Notes under the pieces: model-generated | The model's database searches: none | The model's input: the letters and a program-made list of their open reading frames with translations, nothing else | Told to the model about the DNA's origin: nothing | Assembly (NCBI RefSeq): GCF_015553355.1 | Contig: NZ_JADNGN010000004.1 | Coordinates: 1-64,000 of the forward strand | Source: Collinsella aerofaciens | GTDB lineage: Bacteria; Actinomycetota; Coriobacteriia; Coriobacteriales; Coriobacteriaceae | Reading direction: 5' to 3' | DNA: 64,000 nucleotides | In this document: positions 16,663 through 25,865 of the stretch, in pieces | How positions within the stretch are numbered: position 1 is the first letter of the stretch | Layout: each line of letters opens with the position of its first letter | Position numbers and translations under genes: made by a program

Positions 16663-17805
16663 GTGATCTGCCCGCATTGCCTTAAGACTATCGAGGACGG
16701 CGCCTCGTTTTGCCCCTACTGCAACGCCTATGTGGGTCCGGGCGATGGTCCCGAGCACACCGAGTTCGTGTTCTGTGAGGGCTGCGGTGCCCGTCTTTCT
16801 CCGCATGATCGCACGTGCCCAAAATGCGGACGCCCTGCTCCGGGTATCCTCTCCGAGGACGCGGCCGCATCCGACCTGGCAGCGGGCCGCACAGCGGGCT
16901 TTCCGCGCCTAACGCAAGAGCAGATCGATACCGAGGTGCCTCATGCGCCCGCCTCGGCTGCCGCGGTTCTTTCGGACGCCGCCGATCCTAACGAGACCTG
17001 CGTGCTGCCGGCTTTCGATAAGGATTTCGGTATCCCCAAGGTCGATATTCCCACGCCCGTTTCCCTGCATGACGATGCTCAAAAACCCAAGCGCAAGGTG
17101 CATCCCGACGAGGACGCCTATCACAAGCACAAGCGTCATATCCCCAAGCCGCTCATCGTCATCGCGGTCCTTGCCGTCGTTTGCGGCGGTGCCTATTGGT
17201 TCGTGACGGCCGATCCCATGGGTGTCATGCCTGCCTTCTACGACCAGTTTGGCCAGGCTGCGCAGACGACCTTCCCCACGCGCCAAAAGGGCGAGGCGAC
17301 TGAGGACGATACCAAGCAAGACGATTCTGCCGAGGTGGTCCAGGAAGAAACCGTGCTGACCGATGATCGGCTCTATACCAGGCTCGACGGTCTGTATCAG
17401 ACCATCGTGTCCTACGGTGACGAGGACCAGATCGGCGAGGTCATCGATTCCTTTAACAACGGTTATCTCCGAACGCCGCTGTCCACCCGTCAGGAGCTGT
17501 CGCAGAGTGCCTACGCCCTGCGCGACCAGATCAAAAAGACGCAAGATGAGCTCAACAACCTTAAGTATCAGGACGATACGGTCTATGCGGACGACATCGC
17601 CCACTTAAAGCAGCTTGCCGAGTGGATGTACGAGCGTGTCGACGTGATCTGCCAGAGCTGGGATATCTCGCTGGCCATTCCTGATGGTGAGTCGATGAGT
17701 TCCCACCAAAGCGAGATCCTGGCGCCCATCGCGCAGAGCGGCAACAGCGCGCTGAACCAGTACGACGCCAATGTGGGCTCCTGGAAGCCGCAGCAGCGTT
17801 CCTAA
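16663..17805 (+). CDS. Double zinc-ribbon membrane protein of unknown function
   Basis: About 380 residues. The N-terminus has two zinc-ribbon units, CPHC-X10-CPYC (within residues 1-25) and CEGC-X11-CPKC (about 40-60). A low-complexity acidic and Ala-rich linker follows, then the basic stretch KHKRHIPK and one membrane helix (PLIVIAVLAVVCGGAYWFV). The outer part of about 200 residues includes a charged segment and a helical domain (LYTRLDGLYQTIVSYGDEDQ onward). The zinc ribbons would lie inside the cell and the helical domain outside. GTG 16663 is preferred because AAAGAGGA lies just before it; a TTG at 16633 has no such site. I do not recognise a named family for the outer domain. It precedes the cyclophilin and a TPR protein of the same in-out design. 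Confidence 0.7.
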   Translation: MICPHCLKTIEDGASFCPYCNAYVGPGDGPEHTEFVFCEGCGARLSPHDRTCPKCGRPAPGILSEDAAASDLAAGRTAGFPRLTQEQIDTEVPHAPASAAAVLSDAADPNETCVLPAFDKDFGIPKVDIPTPVSLHDDAQKPKRKVHPDEDAYHKHKRHIPKPLIVIAVLAVVCGGAYWFVTADPMGVMPAFYDQFGQAAQTTFPTRQKGEATEDDTKQDDSAEVVQEETVLTDDRLYTRLDGLYQTIVSYGDEDQIGEVIDSFNNGYLRTPLSTRQELSQSAYALRDQIKKTQDELNNLKYQDDTVYADDIAHLKQLAEWMYERVDVICQSWDISLAIPDGESMSSHQSEILAPIAQSGNSALNQYDANVGSWKPQQRS

Positions 17806-17843
17806 AATTAGTTCGCCATAGTCGGCATAACCTACGTGCGCAA

Positions 17844-17873
17844 TTGATGTAAGCGCATGCTTATTGCTACAAT
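17844..17873 (+). promoter_or_regulatory. Promoter of the cyclophilin gene
   Basis: TTGATG (17844-17849) and TACAAT (17868-17873) are 18 bp apart, placing the start at about 17880 and giving a leader of about 33 nt with GAGGAAGGA before the ATG. The zinc-ribbon gene ends 38 bp upstream. Confidence 0.65.
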
Positions 17874-17912
17874 TCGTACAAATATGCTTTAAACGCACGA
17901 GGAAGGAACCAC

Positions 17913-18455
17913 ATGTTTGGTTTTAAGAAAGAGCTCTACACGCCCGAGTATCAGCTTGCCGGCGACGAGTGCGCCGTTATCGAGACGTCGAAGGGTACCA
18001 TCAAGGTCAAGTTTGACGGTGAGGGCGCTCCCATTCATGTCGCGAACTTCTGCGAGCTTTCCACGATGGGTTTCTATGATGGCCTTAAGTTCCATCGCTA
18101 TGTGCCCGGCTTTGTCATTCAGGGCGGCGACCCCAATACCCGCGATATGTCCGGCGCCGACGTCGCTGCCGGTCTTGAGGGCCCTGACGGCATGCCCGGT
18201 ACCGGTGGTCCCGGCTACTGCATCAAGGGCGAGTTTGCCACCAATCCGCGCAACAGCCATGTCGATGGTGCCCTTGCCATGGCACGCTCCATGGACCCCG
18301 ATTCCGCGGGTTCGCAGTTCTACTTCTGCCTGGGTGCCCAGCATAACCTCGATTCCGGTTACACCGTCTTTGGTACCACGGTCGAGGGTCTCGATGTGAT
18401 TTCGCAGCTGCGTGCCGGCGACGAGATCGTCCATGTCGAGATCGTTCACGAGTAA
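17913..18455 (+). CDS. Cyclophilin-type peptidyl-prolyl cis-trans isomerase
   Basis: A 180-residue cyclophilin without signal peptide, so probably cytoplasmic. FHRYVPGFVIQGGDP holds the catalytic Arg and the hydrophobic pocket, GSQFYFCLG is the second signature, and the fold ends with GYTVFGTTVEGLDVI. A short GPDGMPGTGGPGYCIKGEF insert takes the place of the divergent loop. It should catalyse proline isomerisation during protein folding. ATG 17913 follows AGGAAGGAACC. It has its own promoter and is followed at 11 bases by the TPR gene, so the two are likely co-transcribed. Confidence 0.92.
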   Translation: MFGFKKELYTPEYQLAGDECAVIETSKGTIKVKFDGEGAPIHVANFCELSTMGFYDGLKFHRYVPGFVIQGGDPNTRDMSGADVAAGLEGPDGMPGTGGPGYCIKGEFATNPRNSHVDGALAMARSMDPDSAGSQFYFCLGAQHNLDSGYTVFGTTVEGLDVISQLRAGDEIVHVEIVHE

Positions 18456-18466
18456 AGGGGACTTCC

Positions 18467-19771
18467 TTGAATAGCCAGCTGATCCAACAGGGCCGCGCCG
18501 CTTACCGCGCGGGTGATTTTTCCGCTGCAGCCCAGATGCTTGGGGCGGCAAAAACTCCCGATGAGATTATGGGCGAGGCCGATCACCTTCGTGGCAACGC
18601 CTTGATGCACCTGGGCATGTATGCCGAGGCCGCCGAGGCCTACGCCGCTGCCCTCAATGACGGCACCTACGGCAAGCGCGGCGCGCTGCTCACCAACCGC
18701 GGCAAGGCACTCGCCGCCGTGGGCGACTACACGACGGCCGCCCAGGCGTTCTCTGCTGCTACGCAGGATGCTTCCTATGCCACGCCGTTCAAGGCCTATC
18801 TGGGCCTGGGTAACGCGCTGTTCCAGTCGGGCGACTATGCCAACGCGGGTACTGCCTTCCGTCAGGCTGCCATCGACGGCGCCAATCCGGCTCCTGCCGC
18901 CGCACTGGGCGAGCTTGGTCGTTGCTTCATTAAGCTTGGCCGTCCGGCGGATGCCGTGGAGACCTACCGCACGGCTATCGACTTTGCCGGCCCCCGCGAC
19001 GACACGCGTGCGCTCAACGCCGGCATGGGTCAGGCGCTTTCTGCCGCCGGCCGTCCCTCCGACGCACTCGACGCCTTTAACGCCGCTACTGCAGATGGCA
19101 TCTACCAGCTCACCTCCGAGCAGGCCGATGAGCTTGCCCGCGTGCACGATTCGCTTGCCGCGCTGTCTGCCCAGACGGCTATGGCCACGGCTCCGACGCC
19201 CGCGATGGACGCTCCTGCCGTCGATCCGCTCGATCCTACGGGCGCGACCGGTCAGTTTATGCCCGATCCCTCGGACACCGGCTTCTTTACGCTGTCCGAG
19301 TCCGAGATGGTCCAGCAGGACCGTCAGGATCGTAAGCAGGCCAAGGTCCGTCGTCGCCATCGCCACACGGGTCTCAAAGTCTTCATCGTGCTGCTTCTGC
19401 TCATTTTGATCGCCGCGGGCGGTCTGGGCTTTGCCTACACGCGCGGCTTTGGCTTCCCGTCTCAGGAGTCTGTCGTTTCCGATCTGTTCCAGGCTGCCGG
19501 GGACGGTGACACCGCAAAGGCCGAGTCTTGCCTGGCCTCGAGTCTGTCCGAGGACGCCAAGTCGATGATCATCTCTTCGATTCCGCAGGGCGCCACCGTG
19601 TCCGTCGAGGGCATGGATCAGTCCATGACCGAGACGACCGCTAAGGTGAAGGCATCGCTGTCCAAGGGCGGCGAGCAGGAGTACACCGTCAAATTCGTGC
19701 GCTCCGACAACCATATCGGCTGGGCCGTTTCCTCGCTCGATATGGATTTCTCGGCTGCTGACAACCAGTAG
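18467..19771 (+). CDS. TPR-repeat protein with one membrane segment and an outer domain
   Basis: A 434-residue protein. Residues 1-235 carry about six tetratricopeptide-like helix pairs (for example NALMHLGMYAEAAEAYAAAL, ALAAVGDYTTAAQAFSAAT, CFIKLGRPADAVETYRTAI). A Pro/Ala-rich linker and a basic cluster (RKQAKVRRRHRHTG) lead to a membrane helix at about 303-323. The final 110 residues should be outside and resemble lumazine-binding or DUF4878-type domains: DGDTAKAESCLASSLSEDAK, then beta strands. The start is TTG 18467 with AAAGGGGA upstream. The inside-TPR, outside-domain form suggests a scaffold at the membrane; its position just before mreBCD makes a link with cell-wall growth possible but unproven. 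No specific name can be given. Confidence 0.72.
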   Translation: MNSQLIQQGRAAYRAGDFSAAAQMLGAAKTPDEIMGEADHLRGNALMHLGMYAEAAEAYAAALNDGTYGKRGALLTNRGKALAAVGDYTTAAQAFSAATQDASYATPFKAYLGLGNALFQSGDYANAGTAFRQAAIDGANPAPAAALGELGRCFIKLGRPADAVETYRTAIDFAGPRDDTRALNAGMGQALSAAGRPSDALDAFNAATADGIYQLTSEQADELARVHDSLAALSAQTAMATAPTPAMDAPAVDPLDPTGATGQFMPDPSDTGFFTLSESEMVQQDRQDRKQAKVRRRHRHTGLKVFIVLLLLILIAAGGLGFAYTRGFGFPSQESVVSDLFQAAGDGDTAKAESCLASSLSEDAKSMIISSIPQGATVSVEGMDQSMTETTAKVKASLSKGGEQEYTVKFVRSDNHIGWAVSSLDMDFSAADNQ

Positions 19772-19793
19772 TGACCTTATGAGATTTAGCTTT

Positions 19794-19826
19794 GCCCGGC
19801 GCTTCACCGCAAGTGAGGTGCCGGGC
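19794..19826 (+). terminator. Hairpin between the TPR gene and mreB
   Basis: GCCCGGCGCTTCAC (19794-19807) pairs along its whole length with GTGAGGTGCCGGGC (19813-19826), two G-T pairs included, around the loop CGCAA. Only TTGCG follows, so termination would be weak or factor-assisted. It probably marks the end of the cyclophilin-TPR transcript. Confidence 0.55.
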
Positions 19827-19886
19827 TTGCGCTAGTATGATGAGCTAGTAGTTTTCCAGCAATCATCCAACACATCAGGAGTTGCG

Positions 19887-20930
19887 TTGTTTTCTTTGAT
19901 GGATATGTTCTTCGGTAGCTATGCGGGCGATCTTGCCATCGACCTCGGCACCGCAAATACGCTTGTCTCCGTGCGCGGCAAGGGCATCGTCATTCGTGAG
20001 CCCTCCGTCGTCGCCATCGACAAGAACGACGAGCGCATCCTGGCGGTCGGTATCGAGGCAAAGCGCATGCTTGGCCGTACGCCCGGCAACATCGTGGCCG
20101 TTCGTCCCCTGAAGGACGGCGTCATCGCCGACTTCGATGTTACCGAAGCCATGCTTCGCTACTTTATCGACAAGGCTTCCGAGAAGCGCTATCCGTGGAC
20201 CCCGCGTCCGCGCGTTGTCGTCTGCGTTCCCTCCGGCGTCACGTCGGTCGAGAAGCGTGCCGTCTTTGAGGCCACGATCCAGGCCGGCGCTCGCCAGGCC
20301 TATCTGATCGAAGAGCCTATGGCCGCCGCTATCGGCGCCGATCTGCCCGTCGAGGAACCCACCGGCTCCATGGTCATCGACATCGGTGGCGGTACCACCG
20401 AGGTTGCCGTTATCGCCATGGGAGGCATCGTCGTCTCGCAGTCCATCCGTATTGCCGGTGACGAGTTCGATCAGGCCATCCTCACGCACGTTCGCGATGC
20501 CTATAACCTGGCCATCGGCGAGCGTACGGCAGAGGACATCAAGATCAAGGTCGGCTCCGCCGTGCCGCTCAAGGACGAGCTCGACGTCGAGGTCAACGGC
20601 CGCGACGTGATCACCGGTCTGCCCAAGACTGTGCGCATCGAGAGCGAGGAGATCCGTCGCGCGCTCAACAAGCCGCTCGACGAGATGGCCAAGGCCGTCA
20701 AGGACGCCCTCGACGCTACGCCTCCCGATCTTGCCTCTGACCTTATGTACTACGGCATTTTGCTGACCGGTGGTGGCGCTCTGCTACGCGGTCTCGACGT
20801 ACGCCTGCGCGATGAGACCGGTGTTTCGGTCAACGTCAGCCCCACGGCGCTCGATAACGTCGTTAACGGCTGTGCCCGCGTGCTCGAGGCCAATGCGTTT
20901 GATGGTGGCTTCGTCCAGACCAATGCTTAA
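19887..20930 (+). CDS. mreB: Rod shape-determining protein MreB
   Basis: A 347-residue bacterial actin of normal length. DLGTANTLV (about 19-27) is phosphate-1, EEPMAAAIGADL and DIGGGTTEVAVIAMGG form the second phosphate and connecting segments, and LTGGGALLRGLD is the adenosine motif. It polymerises under the membrane and positions the lateral-wall synthesis machinery. The N-terminal stretch LMDMFFG can serve as the membrane-contacting amphipathic end. Start is TTG 19887, five bases after AGGAG. It heads the elongasome operon mreB-mreC-mreD-mrdA-rodA, which implies that the cell makes a rod or at least peripheral wall. A TATGAT at 19836-19841 might be the -10 box. Confidence 0.96.
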   Translation: MFSLMDMFFGSYAGDLAIDLGTANTLVSVRGKGIVIREPSVVAIDKNDERILAVGIEAKRMLGRTPGNIVAVRPLKDGVIADFDVTEAMLRYFIDKASEKRYPWTPRPRVVVCVPSGVTSVEKRAVFEATIQAGARQAYLIEEPMAAAIGADLPVEEPTGSMVIDIGGGTTEVAVIAMGGIVVSQSIRIAGDEFDQAILTHVRDAYNLAIGERTAEDIKIKVGSAVPLKDELDVEVNGRDVITGLPKTVRIESEEIRRALNKPLDEMAKAVKDALDATPPDLASDLMYYGILLTGGGALLRGLDVRLRDETGVSVNVSPTALDNVVNGCARVLEANAFDGGFVQTNA

Positions 20931-20951
20931 TTTCCAAAAGGTGGATTCCAT

Positions 20952-21950
20952 TTGGCACGATCTTCGGGTTTCTCCACAAATCTGAATACCAAGCGACAAT
21001 CAACGGGTATGCGCCCGTTGATTGTTTTCAGCCTGATTTCGGTGTTGCTGCTCACGTTTTACATCCGCGAGGGCGAGGCGGGACCGATTCATGCCGTGCG
21101 TTCGGGCGTAACGACGATTACCTCGCCGGTGCGCTTTGTGGGTTCGGCTGTGGCGGCTCCTTTCAATGTCATTGGCAACGTGTTCTCTAACCTTACGGCG
21201 TCGCAGGACACGCTCGACGAGCTCAAGAAGCAAAACGAGGAGCTGACCTCTAAGGTTGCTGAGCTCTCCGAGGCTCAAAAGACCGCCGAGCGTCTGGAGG
21301 GGCTGGTCGGGCTGCAGTCGACCTACAACCTCAAATCGACCGCTGCTCGTATCGTTGGTGCCTCGGGCGATGCCTGGACCTCGACCGTAACCATCGACAA
21401 GGGCTCTGCCGACGGCCTTACCATCAACATGCCTGTGACGAGTTCGGCCGGTGTTATCGGCCAGATCATCGAAGTCTCGGCCAAGACGTCCACCGTGCGC
21501 CTGATTGGCGACGAGAACTCGGGCGTGTCCGCTATGGTGCAGGACACGCGCGCCCAGGGCATGCTGCAGGGTCAGGCTGACGGCACGCTGCGTCTTGAAT
21601 ACGTGAGCGTCGACTCCGATGTTAAGGTTGGCGATATCATCGTGACCTCTGGCATCGGTGGCGTGTTCCCCAAGGGCCTTCCGCTTGGCACCGTCTCGTC
21701 GGTTGAGAAATCGGCAAACGACGTGTACTACACCATTGTGGTGCGCGCTCAGACCACGGCCGAGAACAACGAGGAAGTGCTGGTCATCACCTCGCTGACC
21801 GACGAACAGTCGGCCTCGGATGAGGACGTGAGCACGGCCAACAGCACGCCGCAGGGAACGTCGCGCGATGCTGCGACCAAGACGAAGGACGAGAGCTCGG
21901 ATGACAGTTCCGACACGTCCGAGACGACCGATTCTGGCTCGAGCGAATAG
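20952..21950 (+). CDS. mreC: Rod shape-determining protein MreC
   Basis: A 332-residue MreC with a short cytoplasmic N-terminus, a membrane helix at about 21-38 (RPLIVFSLISVLLLTFYI), a coiled coil (about 85-115, rich in Leu/Glu/Lys) and the outer double beta-barrel with the conserved AWTSTVTIDKGSADG and GVFPKGLPLGTV segments. The last 50 residues are a Ser/Asp/Thr-rich flexible tail. It links MreB to PBP2 and RodA. Start is TTG 20952 with AAGGTGG upstream; it follows mreB by 21 bases. Confidence 0.94.
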   Translation: MARSSGFSTNLNTKRQSTGMRPLIVFSLISVLLLTFYIREGEAGPIHAVRSGVTTITSPVRFVGSAVAAPFNVIGNVFSNLTASQDTLDELKKQNEELTSKVAELSEAQKTAERLEGLVGLQSTYNLKSTAARIVGASGDAWTSTVTIDKGSADGLTINMPVTSSAGVIGQIIEVSAKTSTVRLIGDENSGVSAMVQDTRAQGMLQGQADGTLRLEYVSVDSDVKVGDIIVTSGIGGVFPKGLPLGTVSSVEKSANDVYYTIVVRAQTTAENNEEVLVITSLTDEQSASDEDVSTANSTPQGTSRDAATKTKDESSDDSSDTSETTDSGSSE

Positions 21951-21955
21951 GGGGC

Positions 21956-22528
21956 ATGTCCATGGATCTACACGAGCAGGGGATGAGCTCCCGCACGTTT
22001 GTAATCGCCGCCATTGTGTGTGTGCTGCTGCAGGCAGGCCTGGCACCGCAGATCTCCATTGCGGGAGGTCGCGTCAACTTCATGATTATCCTGGTGTGCC
22101 TAAGCGTGTTCTCGGGCGACCCGACCCGTGCCGTCGTGTGCGGTTTTTGCAGCGGCTTGTTTTATGACCTGTCCGCTGCCGTGCCGGTGGGCGTTATGTC
22201 GCTCCTGCTGACCGTGGGTTCTTTTGCCCTGGTGCACAGCGCCGTCGGTCAGACGGGCGGTACCCCGAGTGCGCGCGGCGTCACCGTGGGCGCCTTTGCG
22301 CTCGTCATTAATGTGATCTACAGCATCATCTTGCTGTTTATGGGTTTGGAGACGAGCTTTGTCGTGGCGATCTTCGGCCATGCGCTGCCGTCCTCGATCC
22401 TGACGGGTCTGGTTGCCATTCCGTTTTTGATGTCCGGCGTCGTGCCGCAGTCCGGCTATGGATTCTCCGCACGTGGCGGACGCCAGACGGGTATGCGCTT
22501 TAAGCCCAAGACCCGCAAGCTCAAATAG
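21956..22528 (+). CDS. mreD: Rod shape-determining protein MreD
   Basis: A 190-residue integral membrane protein with five or six hydrophobic helices, as in MreD. The SVFSGDPTRAVVCGFCSGLFYDL segment is the moderately conserved GFxxGLxxD region of the family. The C-terminus is basic (RPKTRKLK-like). It begins five bases after the mreC stop; ATG 21962 is an alternative start. It completes the MreBCD complex. Confidence 0.9.
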   Translation: MSMDLHEQGMSSRTFVIAAIVCVLLQAGLAPQISIAGGRVNFMIILVCLSVFSGDPTRAVVCGFCSGLFYDLSAAVPVGVMSLLLTVGSFALVHSAVGQTGGTPSARGVTVGAFALVINVIYSIILLFMGLETSFVVAIFGHALPSSILTGLVAIPFLMSGVVPQSGYGFSARGGRQTGMRFKPKTRKLK

Positions 22529-22541
22529 GGGAGGCCCGTAG

Positions 22542-24611
22542 ATGTCTTCCCAGATGACGGTTATTATCGCCGGTATCGTGCTGGTTGTGGCCATCGTGGT
22601 CGCGCTGGTCATCATGCGTCGAGGCGATTCCCGTTTTACCTACGATACACAGCATGGAACGGCCCCGCGCGCCACCGAGGGCGAGGGCAATACCGCGGCG
22701 ACCGCCTTTAAGGGCCGCTTTTCCATCCTCACCACGGGTGTGGGCGCGATGTTTGCGGCACTTGCCGTCAAGCTGTGGGGCATGCAGATGGTCTCGTCGG
22801 ACTATTACGAGAAGCAGGCCAATAGTAATCAGACTCGCACCGTTACCACACCCGCTGTGCGCGGCCGCATCCTCGACCGCAATGGCGTGGCGCTTGTCCA
22901 GAACCGTCCCTCACTTGCTGTCGTGGCCTACCGCGACCTTGCCGAGGATGAGGTTCTGGTTCGCCATCTTGCCAACGTGCTTGGAATGCCTTATGTGGCG
23001 GTCCTTCGCAATATTCAGGACAATACAGAGGGCGCTCAGAGCCTGCATACCATCGCGACGGACGTCCGTCGCTCCACGGTTGCCTATATCAAGGAACACG
23101 CCGGCGAGTTCCCGGGCGTCAAGATTGCCGAGCGTACCGAGCGCCAGTATCCATACGGCGAGACGGCATGCCATATCTTGGGCTATACCGGCACGATTAC
23201 CTCCGAGCAGCTCGAGGCCCAGAATAAGAAAACCTCTGGCGATGATGATGCTTCTGCTGGCAAGATTACGTACCAGTCGGGCGATATCGTGGGCCAGGCG
23301 GGCGTTGAGAGCTACTACGAAAACCTGCTGCAGGGTATTCGTGGCGAGCAGACCGTCAAGGTCGATGCCTCGGGCAATGTGACCGGTCAGGCCGGCGCCG
23401 TGCCCGCGAAGGCCGGCTCCGACATTAAGCTCACGCTCGACCTTAAGATCCAACAGGCCTGTGAGACGGCGCTGGCGAGCGCTATCGAGCTTGCCAAGAC
23501 CACTGGCTACAGCAATGCCGGCAACGGCGCTGTGGTGTGTCTCGATCCCAACAATGGCGAGATCCTGGGCATGGCGAGCCAGCCCAAGTTCGATCCGTCC
23601 GTCTTTATCGGCGGCGTCTCAAATGACGTGTGGACCGAGCTCAATGATGACAAGGGTTCGCACCCGCTGCTCAACCGCGCCATTAGCGGACAGTACATGT
23701 CGGCCTCGACCATCAAGCCGCTCTCGGCACTGGCCGGTCTTGAGTTTGGAACCTACACTTCAACGCAGACAACCAACTGCACGGGTTATTGGACGGGTCT
23801 GGGCAAGGCTTGGGGCAAGCGCTGCTGGCTGACGTCTGGCCACGGCACCATGACGCTGCAGTCGGGTATCGCCAACTCGTGCGACCCCGTCTTCTACGAC
23901 ATGGGTAAGGCGTTCTTTTATGACGAGCAACATCCCGAGGGCTTGCAGGAGGTCTTTCGTCGCTGGGGCCTAGGCAAGACCTGCGGTATCGATCTGCCGA
24001 GTGAGGGCGCGGGCCGTATTCCCGATGCCGAGTGGAAAGAGTCGTACTTCACCGACGCCTCTGCCGAGGACCGCAAGTGGAATGCCGGCGATATGACCAA
24101 CATCGCCATCGGCCAGGGCGATATCCTGGTGACGCCCCTGCAGATGGCGTGCGCCTATATGGGTCTTGCCAACGGCGGCAAACAGTACGTGCCTCACGTG
24201 TTTTTGTCTGCCGTGTCGCGCGATGGCGACGGCGATGCCTATAAGTACAACGGCAAGGGCAAGAAGAAGCGCCTGGAGGCCAAGATCAACAGCGATTCGG
24301 ATTTGGCTCTTGTTCGCAACGGTATGCACGACGTGATTTACACGGCATCGACGTCCCTGGCGGCGCACTTTGGCACCCTGACGCCGCAGGTATACGGCAA
24401 GTCGGGCACGGGCGAGAAAAGTGGCGAGGACGAATACGCGTGGTTCTGCGCCTATGCGCCGGCCGATGACCCCAAGTATGTCATCGCTACTGTCCTGGAG
24501 CAGGGCGGCGGCGGCTCAGATACCGCGATGCATGTCGTGCGCGACGTGCTCGGCGTGATTTATGACGAGCCCGATACCTCTTCGGCCTCGGGCGATTCTT
24601 CGGTTCGATAG
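22542..24611 (+). CDS. mrdA: Penicillin-binding protein 2, elongation transpeptidase
   Basis: A 689-residue class B PBP that cross-links peptidoglycan in the elongasome. The dimerisation domain spans about 85-290 (RGRILDRNGVALVQNRPS at 108-125). The transpeptidase motifs are STIK (389-392) with the active Ser389, SCD (446-448) and KSGT (620-623). The N-terminus is unusual: it has two hydrophobic helices, at about 5-24 and 61-80, separated by a basic, polar loop of 35 residues, whereas PBP2 normally has one. ATG 22542 follows AGGGGAGG. It lies between mreD and rodA, the glycosyltransferase it works with. Confidence 0.94.
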   Translation: MSSQMTVIIAGIVLVVAIVVALVIMRRGDSRFTYDTQHGTAPRATEGEGNTAATAFKGRFSILTTGVGAMFAALAVKLWGMQMVSSDYYEKQANSNQTRTVTTPAVRGRILDRNGVALVQNRPSLAVVAYRDLAEDEVLVRHLANVLGMPYVAVLRNIQDNTEGAQSLHTIATDVRRSTVAYIKEHAGEFPGVKIAERTERQYPYGETACHILGYTGTITSEQLEAQNKKTSGDDDASAGKITYQSGDIVGQAGVESYYENLLQGIRGEQTVKVDASGNVTGQAGAVPAKAGSDIKLTLDLKIQQACETALASAIELAKTTGYSNAGNGAVVCLDPNNGEILGMASQPKFDPSVFIGGVSNDVWTELNDDKGSHPLLNRAISGQYMSASTIKPLSALAGLEFGTYTSTQTTNCTGYWTGLGKAWGKRCWLTSGHGTMTLQSGIANSCDPVFYDMGKAFFYDEQHPEGLQEVFRRWGLGKTCGIDLPSEGAGRIPDAEWKESYFTDASAEDRKWNAGDMTNIAIGQGDILVTPLQMACAYMGLANGGKQYVPHVFLSAVSRDGDGDAYKYNGKGKKKRLEAKINSDSDLALVRNGMHDVIYTASTSLAAHFGTLTPQVYGKSGTGEKSGEDEYAWFCAYAPADDPKYVIATVLEQGGGGSDTAMHVVRDVLGVIYDEPDTSSASGDSSVR

Positions 24612-24620
24612 GAGGTTGCG

Positions 24621-25847
24621 ATGGATTTTTCTCCGGCGGATCTGTTCCGTTCAACCAAGACCGGCTCTCGCAGCAGCCTGGACCGCGTCAACAAGCAACT
24701 TTCGGCCTCGCGCGGCACGTTTCGCCAAAAGGTGCATATCGGTGTGCTCGTGGCTACTGTGGCGCTCGTCGCCTACGGTGCCATCATCATCTGGTCGGCT
24801 TCGCAGTTTAAGGCCGATGCCTCGTTCTCACGCCATCTGCTGGGAATCGGCATCGGGGCGGTGCTGGCGGTGTTGGTCTGGCGTACCGACTTGCGCGGTA
24901 TTTCCAATTTCTCGACGGCGTTGCTCGTCATCGACCTGATCGTGATCTTCTCGCCCAAGATTCCGGGCCTGTCCTATACGGGCGGTCTGGGCATGACGGG
25001 CTGGATCAAGATTCCCGGTATCGGCTTGACATTCCAGCCGGTTGAGCTTGCCAAGCTCATCACCATCTTCTTTATTGCTACGCTTGGCTCGCAATATAAC
25101 GGTCGCATCGATACCGTTCGCGACTACGTCAAGCTCTGCGGCATGCTGTCCATTCCGTTTTTGGCCGTCGTTGCCATGGGCGACCTGGGCTCGGGCCTGG
25201 TCGTGCTTGTTTCGGGCGCCATCGTCATCTGCATGAGCGGTGCACGCCGCGAATGGGTGCTGTCGACTCTGGCCCTGCTCGTGGGCTTGGTGGCCCTCGT
25301 TCTGGCGCTCGATTCGGTCTTTGATTCGTTGCTCGGCCACGATGTGCTCATCAAGCAGTATCAGATGAACCGTCTGACGGTCTTTATCGACCCCGATAAT
25401 GCCGATTCGGACGATGCCTACAACCTGCAGCAGTCGCTTATCGCCGTTGGCTCGGGCGGCTTCTTTGGTAAGGGTTTGGGCCATGCGACGCAGTCGGCCG
25501 GCGGCTTTCTGCCTGAGTTCCACACCGACTTCGTCTTCGCCTTCCTGTCCGAGACCTTTGGTTTTTGCGGTTCTTTTTTGCTCCTGTGCCTCTACGTGCT
25601 GCTGATCTTTTCGACGATTCGCGTCGCCTTTAAGTGTGAGTCGCTGTTTTTGCGTCTTTCGTGTGTGGGCATCGTTGGCATGTGGGCGTTCCAGACCTTC
25701 GAAAACATCGGCATGTGCATCGGCGTGATGCCGATTACCGGTATTCCGCTCCCATTTATTAGCTTCGGTTCGTCTTCGATGATGATTCAGCTGCTGACGG
25801 TGGGTATCGTACAATCCATATGGCGGCATCGTTCGGGCGCCGCGTAA
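24621..25847 (+). CDS. rodA: RodA/FtsW family peptidoglycan glycosyltransferase
   Basis: A 408-residue SEDS protein with about ten membrane helices after a 50-residue cytoplasmic head. The HTDFVFAFLSETFGFCGS segment and GIPLPFISFGSSSM near the C-terminus are the SEDS signatures. It polymerises glycan strands from lipid II, with PBP2 cross-linking them. The location next to mrdA in the mre operon favours RodA over FtsW. Start is ATG 24621 after an optimal GGAGG, ten bases from the mrdA stop. Confidence 0.93.
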   Translation: MDFSPADLFRSTKTGSRSSLDRVNKQLSASRGTFRQKVHIGVLVATVALVAYGAIIIWSASQFKADASFSRHLLGIGIGAVLAVLVWRTDLRGISNFSTALLVIDLIVIFSPKIPGLSYTGGLGMTGWIKIPGIGLTFQPVELAKLITIFFIATLGSQYNGRIDTVRDYVKLCGMLSIPFLAVVAMGDLGSGLVVLVSGAIVICMSGARREWVLSTLALLVGLVALVLALDSVFDSLLGHDVLIKQYQMNRLTVFIDPDNADSDDAYNLQQSLIAVGSGGFFGKGLGHATQSAGGFLPEFHTDFVFAFLSETFGFCGSFLLLCLYVLLIFSTIRVAFKCESLFLRLSCVGIVGMWAFQTFENIGMCIGVMPITGIPLPFISFGSSSMMIQLLTVGIVQSIWRHRSGAA

Positions 25848-25865
25848 CCGCTGGAGGGGTTTGCC

